Part shown: one piece after another, positions 19,301 to 30,115 of the stretch
How positions within the stretch are numbered: the first letter of the stretch is position 1
Layout of the letters: the number at the start of each line of letters is the position of its first letter
Assembly (NCBI GenBank): GCA_021234155.1
Contig: JAJEKV010000040.1
Location: 11,367,072-11,431,071, forward strand
Origin: Isoetes taiwanensis
Taxonomy: Eukaryota > Streptophyta > Lycopodiopsida > Isoetales > Isoetaceae
Reading direction: 5' to 3'
Length of the DNA stretch: 64,000 nt
Notes under the pieces: model-generated
Databases searched by the model: none
What the model saw: the letters and a program-made list of their open reading frames with translations, nothing else
What the model was told of the DNA's origin: nothing
Made by a program: the position numbers and the translations under genes

Positions 19301-21279
19301 ATTTGCTATCACAACTAGGAGATGATTTAACTGACTCTCGCACAATAAAATAATGTAACTGATTCCAAGCAACAATGAATCAACTTCTGATTAATTTTAA
19401 GGATCTCACAGGAGAAACCTTGCGCAAGAAATGATCTCCAGGCAGTAATATTATCAATTTCGTCAAGTCATCTTGGAAAGGAAGCCACGTAGAGAAAGCC
19501 AAATGTGCAACCAAGACCAAATGCACACAAAATCACATTACAAAATCACTTTTAATCTTCAATCAGATGTACACTATATAAATATAGAAGTAATTATGTT
19601 GGCTATTTGAGCTCCTCCTGGCTCTTGTAATTGAGCAACACAAAAGTTGTGTTGTAGGCTCTTTGTGGTGTAGCATTAAACACATTGAGATTACTCAAGA
19701 AATGCATGTTGAATCCCTCTGATTTTAGCCAATTGAAGGATGCCTAGAGGTAATAATAATGCAATGCATACTTTTCAGATGGGCAGACCTTTAAGCCAGA
19801 AAGCTCTAGAGCAAGAAAAAATGGTTCATCTGGCATGGGAATTATGAGGAAACATTGGTAGAGTAGGCTGGTTTGAAATTTGAAGTGAACAGTAATGAAA
19901 ATTATAAATGGTATTTAACTGAATTTCATACTATAGCAGCAGAGGCTAGCTTTTGAAAGCAAAACTTGTATTATGATGTAAAATTGTATTGTGCTGGTCA
20001 TACTAATACACAGAATATGATTGAAACAAAGCTAAAATAATAATATAACTAATCTCAATGTTTTTAAAGTGAAACGATAAGGGCTAAAAAGCAATTAAGG
20101 GAAAAATAGATTTGGCATACACAAGCGTAAACGGATTTTCTTTATTCAATATGAGGAAGACAAGGAACAATAGGAGTTGAGAATGAGTCCAATCACTCGA
20201 CCATGGAACTAGCACTTCTAAAACAAAGAAGTAATCCGTTAGGAGCCTCCAAGATCCACCACTAATTCCTATGATGCAATCCTTCACAGAACTAATTTTT
20301 ATGAGACAACCAATGATGATCATTGTTCCTACAACATGTCCTTATAAATCACCTCTCCTCCAATCGTAGATAACCAATAATAGAGTAGCTAACTCTATGG
20401 TGCACTATGATTGGCATGACAATTAGAATAGTTAATTCTAATGCCATGGTTGTATAAAAGTCTGAACTTTCTTATAACATTCTAACTTTTAGAATGTATT
20501 CGTAACATTATGATAGCGTTAGTCATATAAAGCAAAGAAATAGTACCTCTAGTTGTCATAAAAAACCATATGCTATGACCCAGGCTTTGACAACATAAAT
20601 TGTGCGGGTATACAACTATTACATGCCCTTTTTAGTATTCAAAATAAATTGGCTATGCATTTTTTTTCCCTACTTCCTTCCCGACTTCTTCGTATGTTGC
20701 GACTCACTTAATGATGTCATAGATGAAGACTTATAGCTTAAAATATTATGAGTACTGCTAGATGCTGACAATGTATCTGGAAGACATCAAACACGTTCAG
20801 ACATTTCTACAATACTCAACTACTCAATTACATACACAATTTGATCGAGGAGCACTTGTGGACGGGCTAGTAGATCGATGGAGGCAAGGATTCTTCTACG
20901 GTATGTAGCATGTATTGTGCCTCTACAAAACTTGCACCTCAGATGTTTGAAGCCTCCCTATGATAAAAATTCGAGCAGAGGTCTTCAAGGAATACTCTTG
21001 TTTCTCTTCTAAGAGAATACATATTTTTATTTTCTACTCTATTACAGTTGTCTTTACGTTTTTGCAATCCTTGTTCCATGATGAGGACTAGATATTTCTT
21101 CAGGCTGATCTCACTTGGGGGATGGTTACAGGTATTTTACCTCTTTACCTCCACTTTACCTCCAGGGCACCAGAGGGCAATCTTTGTGCGCACTTTAAGC
21201 CACTTTACCTCAAGGGCACCACTTTAAGCAACTTTACCTCCAGGGCACCAGAGGGCAACCCTCTGTGCGCAGCACCTTG
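16375..21279. mobile_element. 4.9-kb inserted segment of unknown class carrying a PP2C fragment
   Basis: Comparison with unit 1 (7374-7384) shows that everything between GCACTTTTT and TTATTGTCG is extra here. The left end starts GGGTTGCCCCTAGGGGGGCA. The right end holds short direct repeats of ACTTTACCTCCAGGGCACC (about 21145-21260) and AGAGGGCAACCCTC. I find no convincing TIR, LTR or poly(A), so the mechanism is open; a gene-capturing element is plausible. Apart from the PP2C remnant at 17.9-18.65 kb, the interior (16.4-17.85 and 18.7-21.1 kb) shows no coding sequence I recognise. Confidence 0.6.
17867..18653 (+). pseudogene. protein phosphatase 2C (PP2C) fragment, three broken exons
   Basis: Exon-like piece 1 (17867-18038) encodes VKGKVSHPMEDYYVAEY and LFAVFDG, the first metal-binding region of plant PP2Cs. 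The expected DGH reads DGE, and one extra base near 17977 creates a stop. Piece 2 (about 18105-18391) encodes YSSTDQTIL, GSGGSTAVT, VAKIGDFRAVLS and DHEPGKPSERASIQNRGG, the central core. Its donor reads AT instead of GT. Piece 3 (18498-18653) encodes VPRVDGQLAVARA and, after shifts, FLILASDGL. PP2Cs are Mn/Mg-dependent Ser/Thr phosphatases. The start codon, the C-terminal third and a consistent frame are absent. Intron remnants show DNA-level capture, not retroposition. Confidence 0.85.
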
Positions 21280-21637
21280 TTATTGTCGTTTACCACCACT
21301 TAATCTTTGCATATTATCATAAGAAACCACCAACCTTTTCCAATTTTAAAATTACATGGAGAGCTATTCTTGTTATTGCACCTCATAGCACAATTTGGGT
21401 ACTCTACGTTATGGACGATTACAACTAGCAAGAAAAAAATATGATACTCTAAAGTATGATGACTATATTTCGTTTTTGTGGAGCTTCCCCTCTCATAGCT
21501 ATTCTTGTTATTGCACCTCATGAAGCTATAACTGTAAAAAACCGATGCCATTTAGTTAGTTAGTTCACCTGACGGTTAGGCTTTCTTGCTTTTTATACCC
21601 CTTTAGTCTTTCCTCTTCTTCATCAGCGCATCTTCAT
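21280..21637 (+). repeat. GASA-locus duplication unit 2, segment U
   Basis: This segment is collinear with 7384-7753, ending in CAGCGCATCTTCAT. Here the 28.65-kb element begins, whereas unit 1 continues with CTCCATG. It contains no gene. Confidence 0.9.
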
Positions 21638-21665
21638 GGGCAAAAGTATGCTGGTGGGTAGCAAA
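21638..21665 (+). repeat. left terminal inverted repeat
   Basis: The 28 bp starting GGGCAAAAGTATGCTGGTGG pair with the right end at 50263-50290 with mismatches at positions 4, 19 and 24. Just inside lies ACCAGCACCCAAA (about 21690), which recurs in the same orientation near the right end (about 50184). Confidence 0.85.
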
Positions 21666-22037
21666 TAAACGCGAGCCCAGCACCAGTACCAGCACCCAAA
21701 ATACATTTTTTTCCACCCTTCATACATTTTTTTCCCACCCTTCACCTATATAGTACCACCTATTTTCTGCCCGTCTCTTCGTCTAGCCCATACCCGTTTA
21801 TACAATCATTACCTGTTTGCCGCCCGCAGTAATGAATGCGACCCGCTGCAATCTGGAACCAGTAGACAAACTAACTTTCGAATTTGTGTTTTCCAAATCT
21901 CTCTTCCCCAACTTTCTCTACTCCGGCAAAGCAACCCGCGAATTTGTGTTCTCGGATTTCCACATTAAACAAACAGATCAACCATAGTAAAGAAGGTGAT
22001 TGATCCGCCCGCTCAAGCAGTAATTCCAACGGAGGCC

Positions 22038-22562
22038 ATGCGCCGGGTAAGCAAAAAGCAACTAAACAAAATTTCTATGGGTTTAGGGTCCCCTGTTAAT
22101 TCGATTTTCTTGCATTCTTCCAGGCCAGAAGAAATGTTCCCTTAAGACCGGACCTGGCTGATTGCCGAATCGAAGAAGACTTCCATGCGTATGCAGGTCT
22201 GCCAAACGAGGGCGTTCATCCCTCTCAATTTCGAACAGATCTCATATCTGCAGCAGAGTACAATGAAGTTTGGGATACCAACGGGGTCATTCCTGGCAAA
22301 ACTTCTATTGACAAGGTAAAGCCAGAGCACGAAGAAGCTCTAATTGAACTTCTGAGCAAAATATACCCGGACGGATTGAAGAACAGAGAAGTTAGAAAGA
22401 CAGTATCATACCTATTTGCATTCAATAACTGCCAGAGAGCAAAGTAGGATCCAGAGAAGTTCAAGGTTAATTGGGCAGCAGTTGCAGCAAAGAGTAGAGC
22501 CTACAGCAGCAAGGTTAAAAGTGAACCCATCAGCAGTGCTCCAGCAAGCAGAGCAGAGACCA
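22038..22562 (+). pseudogene. N-terminal exons of the element's RING/FCP1-like gene (single copy)
   Basis: A short first exon (ATGCGCCGG, 22038-22046) is followed by a GT-AG intron (22047-22123) and a long exon from 22124. The upstream frame has no other Met after a TAA, so 22038 is the likely start. The exon encodes about 107 residues (including FHAYAGLPNEGVHPSQF and IELLSKIYPDGLKNREVRK) up to an in-frame TAG at 22445-22447. The same frame stays open after the TAG (DPEKFKVNWAAVAAKSRAYS) until a MITE at about 22564. TAG could come from CAG. The domain is unknown to me. Only this left-most copy exists, so units B and C lack both this part and its promoter. Confidence 0.65.
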
Positions 22563-22563
22563 G

Positions 22564-23166
22564 CATTAGGGCGGATTTGGGGTCTGAAAATGGCCTTGTA
22601 AGAAAAATTCCATGTCATATTTTCTCTTGCTTATTAATTGTACTTTCCTTCTCTTTAATCGCAATAAATACTCAAAAAGTAACTTCATCAATTAGTTTTT
22701 CGGCCATAACTTTTGATTCATAGCTTCAAATCGCATGATTTTTGTTTCATTAGATGCGGAATCAAAAGATCTATCCAACAGTATGGGGATTGAATATATT
22801 TTAATCTAATTTAGATGACCAAAAGTTAAAAAAAAACGAGAAAAAAACTGGTTTTTTGCATTTTTTTTAGTCTTTCCTTTTATCAAAAGCATATCAAGGC
22901 TATACTCATTGGAAAGATCTCACCATGGGCTATCCAACGGAACAAACGGCGTGCAATTTGGACATCACAATCACAAGTTATAGCCAAAAAACGATTGCAT
23001 TTGAGTTAAAAAGTGCAATTATTACAGTACTATTTATTGCAAAAGTGCCACGTAATACTGATTTTCATTTTGAATTCCTCTCTTTCATTGGCTTGAAGGT
23101 ACTATGACATGGATATTAAAACTTAAAGATAAGGGCCATTTTGAGACCCCAAATCCGCCCTAATGC
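22564..23166. mobile_element. about 600-bp MITE inside the RING/FCP1-like gene
   Basis: The left end reads GCATTAGGGCGGATTTGGGG and the right end is its inverse, with about 32 bp matching at one mismatch. The interior is AT-rich and non-coding. The borders allow several readings: TA flanking GGGCGG, or a GCA duplication. The coding frame before the MITE (RAETS) and after it (KSQQTTAPES) is the same once the insert is set aside. In units B and C only the right half of this MITE is present, because their junctions lie inside it (30227 and 38111). Confidence 0.8.
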
Positions 23167-24189
23167 AAATCTCAGCAAACCACAGCACCTGAAAGCATAG
23201 CAGAAAGGCAAGTTTCAGGAGGCACTGGTATTAAATTAGAAGGGAGGCCGTCCATTAGGAGCGTTGCAATGTGCCCAATAGCTTACACAGCTTATGGGGA
23301 GAACATATCACGCCTGGAAGTCATGTGCAAAGCTTTGCAGGAAACCCTAAACACGAAGCAGGCTGATTTAGTCTCCAAGAAGGAGCTAGTTGTCCAGTCC
23401 CAGGATAAGGGAACTTTCTTCTCGGCTTCACAAGAGAAATTGCAGACAATAAAAGACAACATCTCACGTCTTCAAGCCCTGACAGGTCCTGATGCTGGTG
23501 CCTCTGCTGAGCTACTGCGCTTAGAGAGAGAGAAAGACATGGCAGAGTACATGCTTAAAGCCCTTATTGAAATGGGGGGTGGTCCAGTAGATGACGGGAT
23601 AGTTCAACAGGTGGCCACTGTAGCTGCTGAGGTTGCAAACAATAAAGTGCAGCTTGCAAAAGCCCAGCAGCATTTACAGAATGTCAACAGGCTTAGGGAA
23701 CTTACAAAGAGAGCTGGCCAGCTTGTGAGCATCTATCCTGTGCCATTCGGGTTGCCAATTGGAGATGAGGAGAGATGCTCCACATGCGGGCTCGCATTCC
23801 AGGATGATTACACCCTCAGTCTGAAGCTGAAATGTGGCCACGTGTATCATGTCAGCTGCCTGAGTTTGCTTATGGAGAAGACACACTGCCTCGAATGCTC
23901 AGAAACAGCTCCAGCAGGCTTAGTGGAGGAATTGGGGAAGACAGTCAAGCAGGAACCCTTATATGCTGGGGCAGCAAACAAACACATAGTTGAGACAATT
24001 GACTTAGATGAGGTGGTAGCTACAACCCGCACAAAGAACAGGAAAAGGAAGCATGTTAAAACACCTCTTAGTAAAAGGACCCCCGGACACAAGTCTACAA
24101 GGACTCGAACTCCACAAGCAAGAACAGTAAAAAAAGGTACACGCTTGTTTTCTGAATTGGGAACATTAGAAGCGCCTATAAACGATTAA
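23164..24189 (+). CDS. coiled-coil and RING-H2 domain, unit A (partial gene)
   Basis: The frame is open from the MITE edge and runs past the Met at 23269. Numbered from that Met, residues about 10-145 are heptad-rich and likely coiled-coil. A RING-H2 finger follows: C170, C173, C189, H191, H194, C197, C207 and C210, spaced x2, x15, x1, x2, x2, x9, x2. RING-H2 fingers bind two zinc ions and usually recruit E2 ubiquitin enzymes. A basic Lys/Arg/Thr region after residue 255 (NRKRKHVKTPLSKRTPGH) could be a nuclear localisation signal. The frame stops at 24187-24189, whereas unit C continues for another 120 residues, so unit A is broken there. The unit C copy of the finger lacks its last CxxC, so this is the only intact RING of the three. 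Confidence 0.8.
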   Translation, partial: CKSQQTTAPESIAERQVSGGTGIKLEGRPSIRSVAMCPIAYTAYGENISRLEVMCKALQETLNTKQADLVSKKELVVQSQDKGTFFSASQEKLQTIKDNISRLQALTGPDAGASAELLRLEREKDMAEYMLKALIEMGGGPVDDGIVQQVATVAAEVANNKVQLAKAQQHLQNVNRLRELTKRAGQLVSIYPVPFGLPIGDEERCSTCGLAFQDDYTLSLKLKCGHVYHVSCLSLLMEKTHCLECSETAPAGLVEELGKTVKQEPLYAGAANKHIVETIDLDEVVATTRTKNRKRKHVKTPLSKRTPGHKSTRTRTPQARTVKKGTRLFSELGTLEAPIND

Positions 24190-26050
24190 CAAAGAAGATT
24201 CAAGCGTCGGCAACACAATGCAAAGACTGAAAGCACAAGTGCTAAAGACACCAACACGGTCCAAAGCGATTCCAAGTAGTTCTAACGATGTTGACAATTA
24301 CCATATAGTTCCAAATTCTGCAGAAGCCTCTACAAAGGCCTCCTCTAACACCTGCTTGTTGATGCGAGGCGGCACAAGGATGTTGAAGATGTGGAGAAGC
24401 AGGTCAACAAGGTTGTGACCGAATCACTAGGCTCACAAGGTCAAGGACCAAAAATGTTCTGAGAACGAGAGAGTGAGGGTGAGTCAGATGATTCGGTTGA
24501 TGAGGACGTGCCTATAGACGTCGCACTAGGGAAAAAACCCCAGTCTAATGTAATTTTCCCATACTTGTTTCAGGCCCAATTTTAATTGCACAAGACTTGC
24601 CAAAACGAAAGCGGTTAAAGGTTTTTTTGTTTAATACCATAATATATTTATTTTCCCCATTGTGTCCTTGTAAAATTTGTTTGGAGTTTCAACCTAGGGA
24701 TCAATATGCATTTGCCTGCAGAAGGAGAAGGCATCCACAAGTGGTACTTAGTGAATCTGAAGATGAGGATAGTGAGAGAACCCAGACAGATAATGAAGAA
24801 ACCAAAGTGCCAAAACAACCTATTACATATAAAAGGTGCAATCCTGTTATATTTCAGAATGTGTATTCTCTACAAGTTTCAGTTGGTAATTGGAGCACAT
24901 CCTTGCATGCAGGAGAACAAGGCGGTCGCGGAATGAGGAAACGGAGGATAAAGCACGGAGGGCCACCGCGAACGAGCATCGATAGCCGTGAAACACCCAT
25001 ACATTGGGGGCAGGGAGATACTAATATAGATGTATCTAACTATGGCTATCAGCACTCTCCATCATCTGGTAACAAAGCTAAAGCAGAGTCCAGCAGATCG
25101 CAGCAACGTCCAGCACATCTCGATAGCACTTCCCAGCAGAGTCCAACACATCTCGATAGCACTTTCCAGCAGAGTCCAGCACATGTCGCAGCACAGTCAA
25201 GCACAATGCAGCAGACATCGACAGTGGTTGCAAACGTTGAGGGATGGGCACCCAGACGGAAATTGATGGTGCTTGACATAAATGGTGTACTGGCACAGAC
25301 ACAACAGAGGAGAACGGGCCAAAAATTCTTGCCTCCATCTCAAACGAACCATGTTGTAAAAGAAACTGCAAGTAAGTACCTCATTTGCGCACGGGGGTAT
25401 CATGAGTTTGTGGAGGGCACGCGCAGAGGTTTGATATTGTGATCAGGAGTGCTTCTCTACTTCGGGAAACACGGGATATGGTGGAGGCATTGTTCGTGAT
25501 TTGCGGACCAAATTCTTGAAGGTATATAGTCAAGAGCAGTGCTATGCATGCGAGCATCCAACCAGCACAGCAAAGCAACTTTTTTTCAAGGAATTGAAGG
25601 TTGTACTTGAGGATTTTCCTGAATATCATGGTATGATTTTCTTGGTAGATGACAGCCTACACAAAGGGTTTCTAAACCATGCACACACAACCGTTCCTAT
25701 TATGCCTTTCAAGGGGCGGGGAAGAGGACAACTTTTTGCAGAAGTTTGTGTGTCCAGCATTGGATTACTTGTCTTCTCATGCAGTAGAAGAAACAATCTC
25801 ACAGCTAGACATCACTGATGCATGGTTGGAAAAGGAAACAGTTGCAGTGCTGGATTACTGTCTCAACAACTATCTTGTCTCGGCCTATTATATCCTCAAT
25901 GCTCCAGAAGAGGTAACGAAGGCGCTTGTTGGGCACCATTCACGAGGACTCTAACCACGGTGAAAACTTCAATGACTCATGGAATAACCATTGTACACTA
26001 CCCTTTTGTAATATATGTATGATTGCTTTGTGTAATCTTGAGTATTGAGT
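24190..26050 (+). pseudogene. FCP1-like C-terminal region, unit A, broken
   Basis: Exons parallel to unit C are present: the acidic segment (SESEDEDSERTQTDNEE, about 24745-24800), the QQSP-HLDST repeats and the phosphatase fold start LMVLDINGVLAQ (about 25263-25300). Frame breaks occur at about 24,190-24,480, 24,930-25,000 and 25,390-25,500. Most coincide with CAG or CTG positions in unit C. Part of the C-terminus is readable in two other frames to about 25,950. Donor and acceptor sites match unit C. As written the copy cannot encode a full protein, but the breaks may be sequencing consensus errors. Confidence 0.75.
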
Positions 26051-26276
26051 AATCTTGAGTGATGTCTCTAATACAACATAAAAAATCCAGATAAAGGTCT
26101 TCAAAATTTAAGACAAAGGTAATTGTAGCACCACTTTTGATTTTGCAGGAGAACAAGGAAAGTAGTTTCTGGGGACAGGGTTGATAACCACCTAGTCCCC
26201 GTGCAAAGGCTGCGGATAGCCAGGAGACACCACTTTTTTGGGGGCAGGGAGATCATGGGGCAGGTGCATCTCAGCG

Positions 26277-26590
26277 GAGAGAGAGAGAGGAGAGCAGAGA
26301 GGGGAGAGAACAGAGAGGAGAGAGAAGAGAGAGAAGAGAGAGGGAAGAGAGAGGGGGAGAGAGAGAGAGAGGGGAAAGAAGAGAGAGAAGAGAGAGATGG
26401 GAAAGAAGAGAGATGAGAGAGAGAGGAGAGAGAAGAGAGAGAGAGAGAGAGATAGGGAGAGAGAGATAGGAGAGAGAGAAGGAAAAGAGGGGAGAGAGAG
26501 AGAGGAGAGAGGAGAGAGAGGAGAGAAGGAAGAGAGACAGACGAGAGGAGGGAGGAGAAAGAGAGAGAGGAGAGAGGAGAGAGAAGAGAC

Positions 26591-26638
<48 letters not shown>

Positions 26639-26642
26639 CTTC

Positions 26643-26694
<52 letters not shown>

Positions 26695-27085
26695 GAAGAG
26701 AGAGGAGAGATAAGAGAGAGAGAGAGAGAGAGACAAAGAGAGATTGGATGTCAATTTGGGGCTTCTCATCTCGATCGTTGAAGATGAAGTTCAAGCTTAG
26801 GGGACAAGGAACGAGGAGTGAAAGTTTCGTGGTATTTGCTGTGCATTGTTCCTCCTCAGTATTCTGAGCACTCTGTGTTCCTAGAGAGAGGGAAAAGAGA
26901 GGATAGAGAGAGAGGGGGGAAATAAGAGAGAGAGAAAGAAAAGAGAGAGAGAGAGAGAGAAGAGAAAAAGAAGAGATGGGGGAAGAGAGAAAGGATAGAC
27001 AGAGAGAAAGAAGGAGATAGAAGAGAGAGGGAGAAGAGAGAGAGGGAGAAGAGAGAGAAGGGGAAGAGAAGAGAGGGGAGAGAGG
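26277..27085. repeat. (GA)n-rich array, unit A
   Basis: Two blocks of GAGA with GGA and GAAGA variants (about 26277-26750 and 26881-27085) lie between the convergent gene ends. A unique 130-bp spacer separates them. Long open frames here (Ser/Leu-rich or Glu/Arg-rich) are products of the repeat and not genes. Confidence 0.95.
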
Positions 27086-27128
27086 GTGCAAAAAGGAGGG
27101 CCCGGCGCCGGGCCCTTTTCTTTTGCAC
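27086..27128. other. 43-bp GC-rich palindrome, unit A
   Basis: GTGCAAAAAGGAGGGCCCGG and its near-perfect inverse meet at a CGCCG centre. The inner 18 bp GGGCCCGGCGCCGGGCCC is perfect. It borders the GA array and precedes short direct repeats of CAAGCATTGTCTC. The same palindrome is kept at 34481-34523 and 46935-46977. It could fold as a strong hairpin on either strand. Confidence 0.85.
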
Positions 27129-27292
27129 AAGCATTGTCTCTAATACTACAAGCATTGTCTCCAATACTAAAATACTCCAATACAGTAGTCCAATACTACA
27201 AACATTGTCTCACAAGCATTGTCTCCAATACAATCATCAAAATTTGAGACAAGTAAACAAGTAACTACAGACCTGTTAAAATGATAAAACAA

Positions 27293-30115
27293 CTAGGTCA
27301 AAGCATATTCAACCTTCATATGGTAGATCCAAGGATCATCTCGGTGAGTAGCCCTGCTCAAGGGAAAACTGCTGGTGCCGTGAATCCGATTCATCTCAAA
27401 CTTGATTGCCGACAATACGCGATGATCAGATCGGAAGGTGCTCCCAACTACCATCGGCTGGACAAAGATAGTACAAACCAGCCAATACATGTTCATCGAC
27501 ATTGAAGGTTCGACTCAGCCTATCCTTGACAATTTCCCCAAGGATATGCCTCGGCTTAACACATTTCACCACATAGAAATCTGCATTCTCCTAATTTCCC
27601 TCCTCGGCTACAACAAAGAAAGTTATCACCTTCCTCTATGTTTCCACTAAGCCATTCTCCATCACCTTCAAAAAAATGCCTCATCGATTTCGTCTTCAAT
27701 ACCTTCACCAAGAGACTTATCCGGGCTTTAGTGTAACATATTTCCAATTCTTCAGCCCGTGCTTGTTCACACAAGATGACGGTTTCCTTTCAATCCTTAC
27801 CCACGTAAAACAACTTAAACCTCTATGAGCCACCCTTGTGCTTGATTTGGCCAAGTATGTTGGATGTGTGTATTTGCTTGGTCCCTTCCACTCGCACAGC
27901 CCAAATCCGGTGAATCCGTCCTATCAATATCATCCTTTCTAATTACCCGAAGTACCGCAAGGAGACAACAAGTATTGCAGCTCACAAAAGAGATAATATA
28001 GCACTACTCATCACATTACGCCAGTTCAGACGACAACACTTAAAGCGGATGAAAGCACTATTCAAAGACAAGACAACAAGTTTATGCAAAAGATTACTCA
28101 ACGTAATATAGCAGATGAAAGCATAATACCTTTTGATGTCCCCATTATTGGTACCTTCATTCCAACGAAGGAATTCCACAGCATCAAGAAGCACCCTAAA
28201 TCTCACCCCATCATACTTGAGTCGCTTCTCTAGTGAATGCCCCTTTAAGGACTCGGCTTTCTTGCCCATCGTGCTCTCCCCTTACCATGGGCTGTCCTAA
28301 AGAAATTCCATATTATTTCCTTCCCTAGTTCATGGTGATATCTTGGTAGGAAATAGAATGGCTGGGCAGATTTGAATTGGCTAGAACAACCATCTGACCA
28401 AACTATATGCCTGGAGAATTCTACACCATTTGATATAAGCCATGAATTGTGCTTTCTAAGACAGTGCTGCACAAAAAGAGTGTCATGAATCTTCTCATCA
28501 CTTAAGTAAAAATGGGTTTCCTTCAATAGCTTTCTGATCCCAGAACTGATGTCCATCCTATACGTGATGTGGACGAGAATTGTTATCTGGTCATTATGCC
28601 AATGCTGGCTTTGAACCTCCCTTTGTATTTTTATGTTGTAATTCTCTGCAAAATCAATTACAGAAACAATGGTGCCATCTTGGATATTGTCCAGGCAACT
28701 CCTGAATTGCATGGCCTGCCATCTAGCCCTGTAATTATGTGGCACGAATATCTTCAATGTGGAACACAGATATGAAATGAAATCCTTCACTGTCGTTCTC
28801 TTGTAAGACAATCTAAGGACTGACTTTGGTCCTTTCTTTTTTTTCCCCTTGCCATTTGAGGTCTCGTCTTGTGCTGCAGCTTCAGACTGTGTCCCACCAG
28901 CTACCTTGGATTTCTTACTTTTGTTTCCCTTCTTCTCGGCTTTCAGGCCGCAGCCTTCAGTCAGTCAGGTCCCACCAGACTACCTTGGATTTCTTACTTT
29001 TGTTTCCCTTCTTGGTAGCACCTGGATCTTTTCTTTCTCACGCCACCTGGCACTTCTTTTTGGTAACGCTAGTGATCGCAACTCCACCGCCTTCTTCTCA
29101 TCTCCACCGGAATCAGAACAAGGTCTCAGAGCATAAAACAGAATATTAGCGCAAAGTTGAAAGCAAAAACAAGATTCACGGATGACAAAGATATAGCAAA
29201 GATGTTTCAAAGATGCAATAAAGAGAGTATTACCTTTTCAAACGTTTTCCATTCAAGCAAGAACTCATGATTCTCTCTTTCTCTTGGACATATAGGAAGA
29301 CTTTTTATGCCACACTTCTGATATTTCTGCTTCAAGCAGTCATGTTTATACCATTCTTCACCCTCGCTCTTGTTGCAAACCACAGCCCTCCAGAGCTCGC
29401 TGGTTGAGTCATATGTATGTTGGCTGGCCAGACACTTCTCACCAGGTCCACAGACCTCGCAACAGCACTTGCACTCTTCACCATGAAATCGGCGGGCCTG
29501 ACCTTAATGCATTCAGGGCTACCCTGGCATACTCCAACTTCATATAGTATATGCAACAGCAGGTTTTCCTTTCTGATACTTTCTTTACATAAATAGGCTT
29601 CAACTTCTTGAATGTGCCTTCAACTTCAGGATGTGCCTTTTTGTATTGTTGAAATAGCTGCAGCTGAATGGTGGCCTTTGGTTAGAAATATTTATGCAAT
29701 AATAGCAAGGAGCTTTTGTATGGAAACTTATACCTGTGTGACCTCCATAAGGTGCAAGGGATAAGAAATTGAAGCCTGACTCTCCAACAGTATTCACAAC
29801 ATCTTTCTTGCAAGGAGAGACTCTGCTATTTTGTTTTCAGAATTCTGTTATGCTTTGCTTGCAAGCAGGGGTGAGAGAATCGCACCTCAACCTCCTTTGG
29901 AAGCAAGACCACAGACCATTTCCAAGGATGGCTTCCGATTTTCTTAATGCAGAAGTTGAATTGTTGACCTCATGCAACCTATCATAAGTAATATTGCACA
30001 TTAATCAATGAACATATCCCAGCCAGCATCACTCAGCAGATACAAGCACTTAAAAGCATAAAGAAGAACAGGCATGAAAGCAATAATTAGATGTACCTAA
30101 CAGCCCTGCCATAGT
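27293..30115 (-). pseudogene. DDE-transposase-like gene, unit A, broken
   Basis: The exons correspond to unit B. The core (28811-28245) keeps VIDFAENY, SDGCSSQFKS and NFFRTAHGKG, but the frame is lost just after HGKG and again through 27,300-28,240, where many CTG/CAG sites of unit B are altered. The Lys-rich segment before the core carries a second copy of a KKGNKSKKSK-coding block (about 28,900-29,020) that unit B lacks. The Cys-rich upstream exon (about 29,350-29,640) is also damaged. The 5' end runs into the unit A/B junction, so the promoter is missing. Confidence 0.75.

Noticed and set aside
16375-21279. Helitron as the definite identity of the 4.9-kb insertion
   Set aside because: The expected 5' TC and 3' CTRR with a hairpin between A and T are not visible, so the class was left open.
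22416-22601. Open frame rich in Gln (MHSITAREQ...) at the left of the large element
   Set aside because: It overlaps the better-supported frame of the RING/FCP1 N-terminal exon, with splice sites and continuity, and crosses the MITE border.
26101-27180. Long Ser/Leu-rich and Glu/Arg-rich open frames over the GA arrays (also 33.5-34.7, 41.4-42.0 and 46.1-47.0 kb)
   Set aside because: They arise because (GA)n lacks stops in most frames. Composition is purely repeat-driven and differs in each unit.
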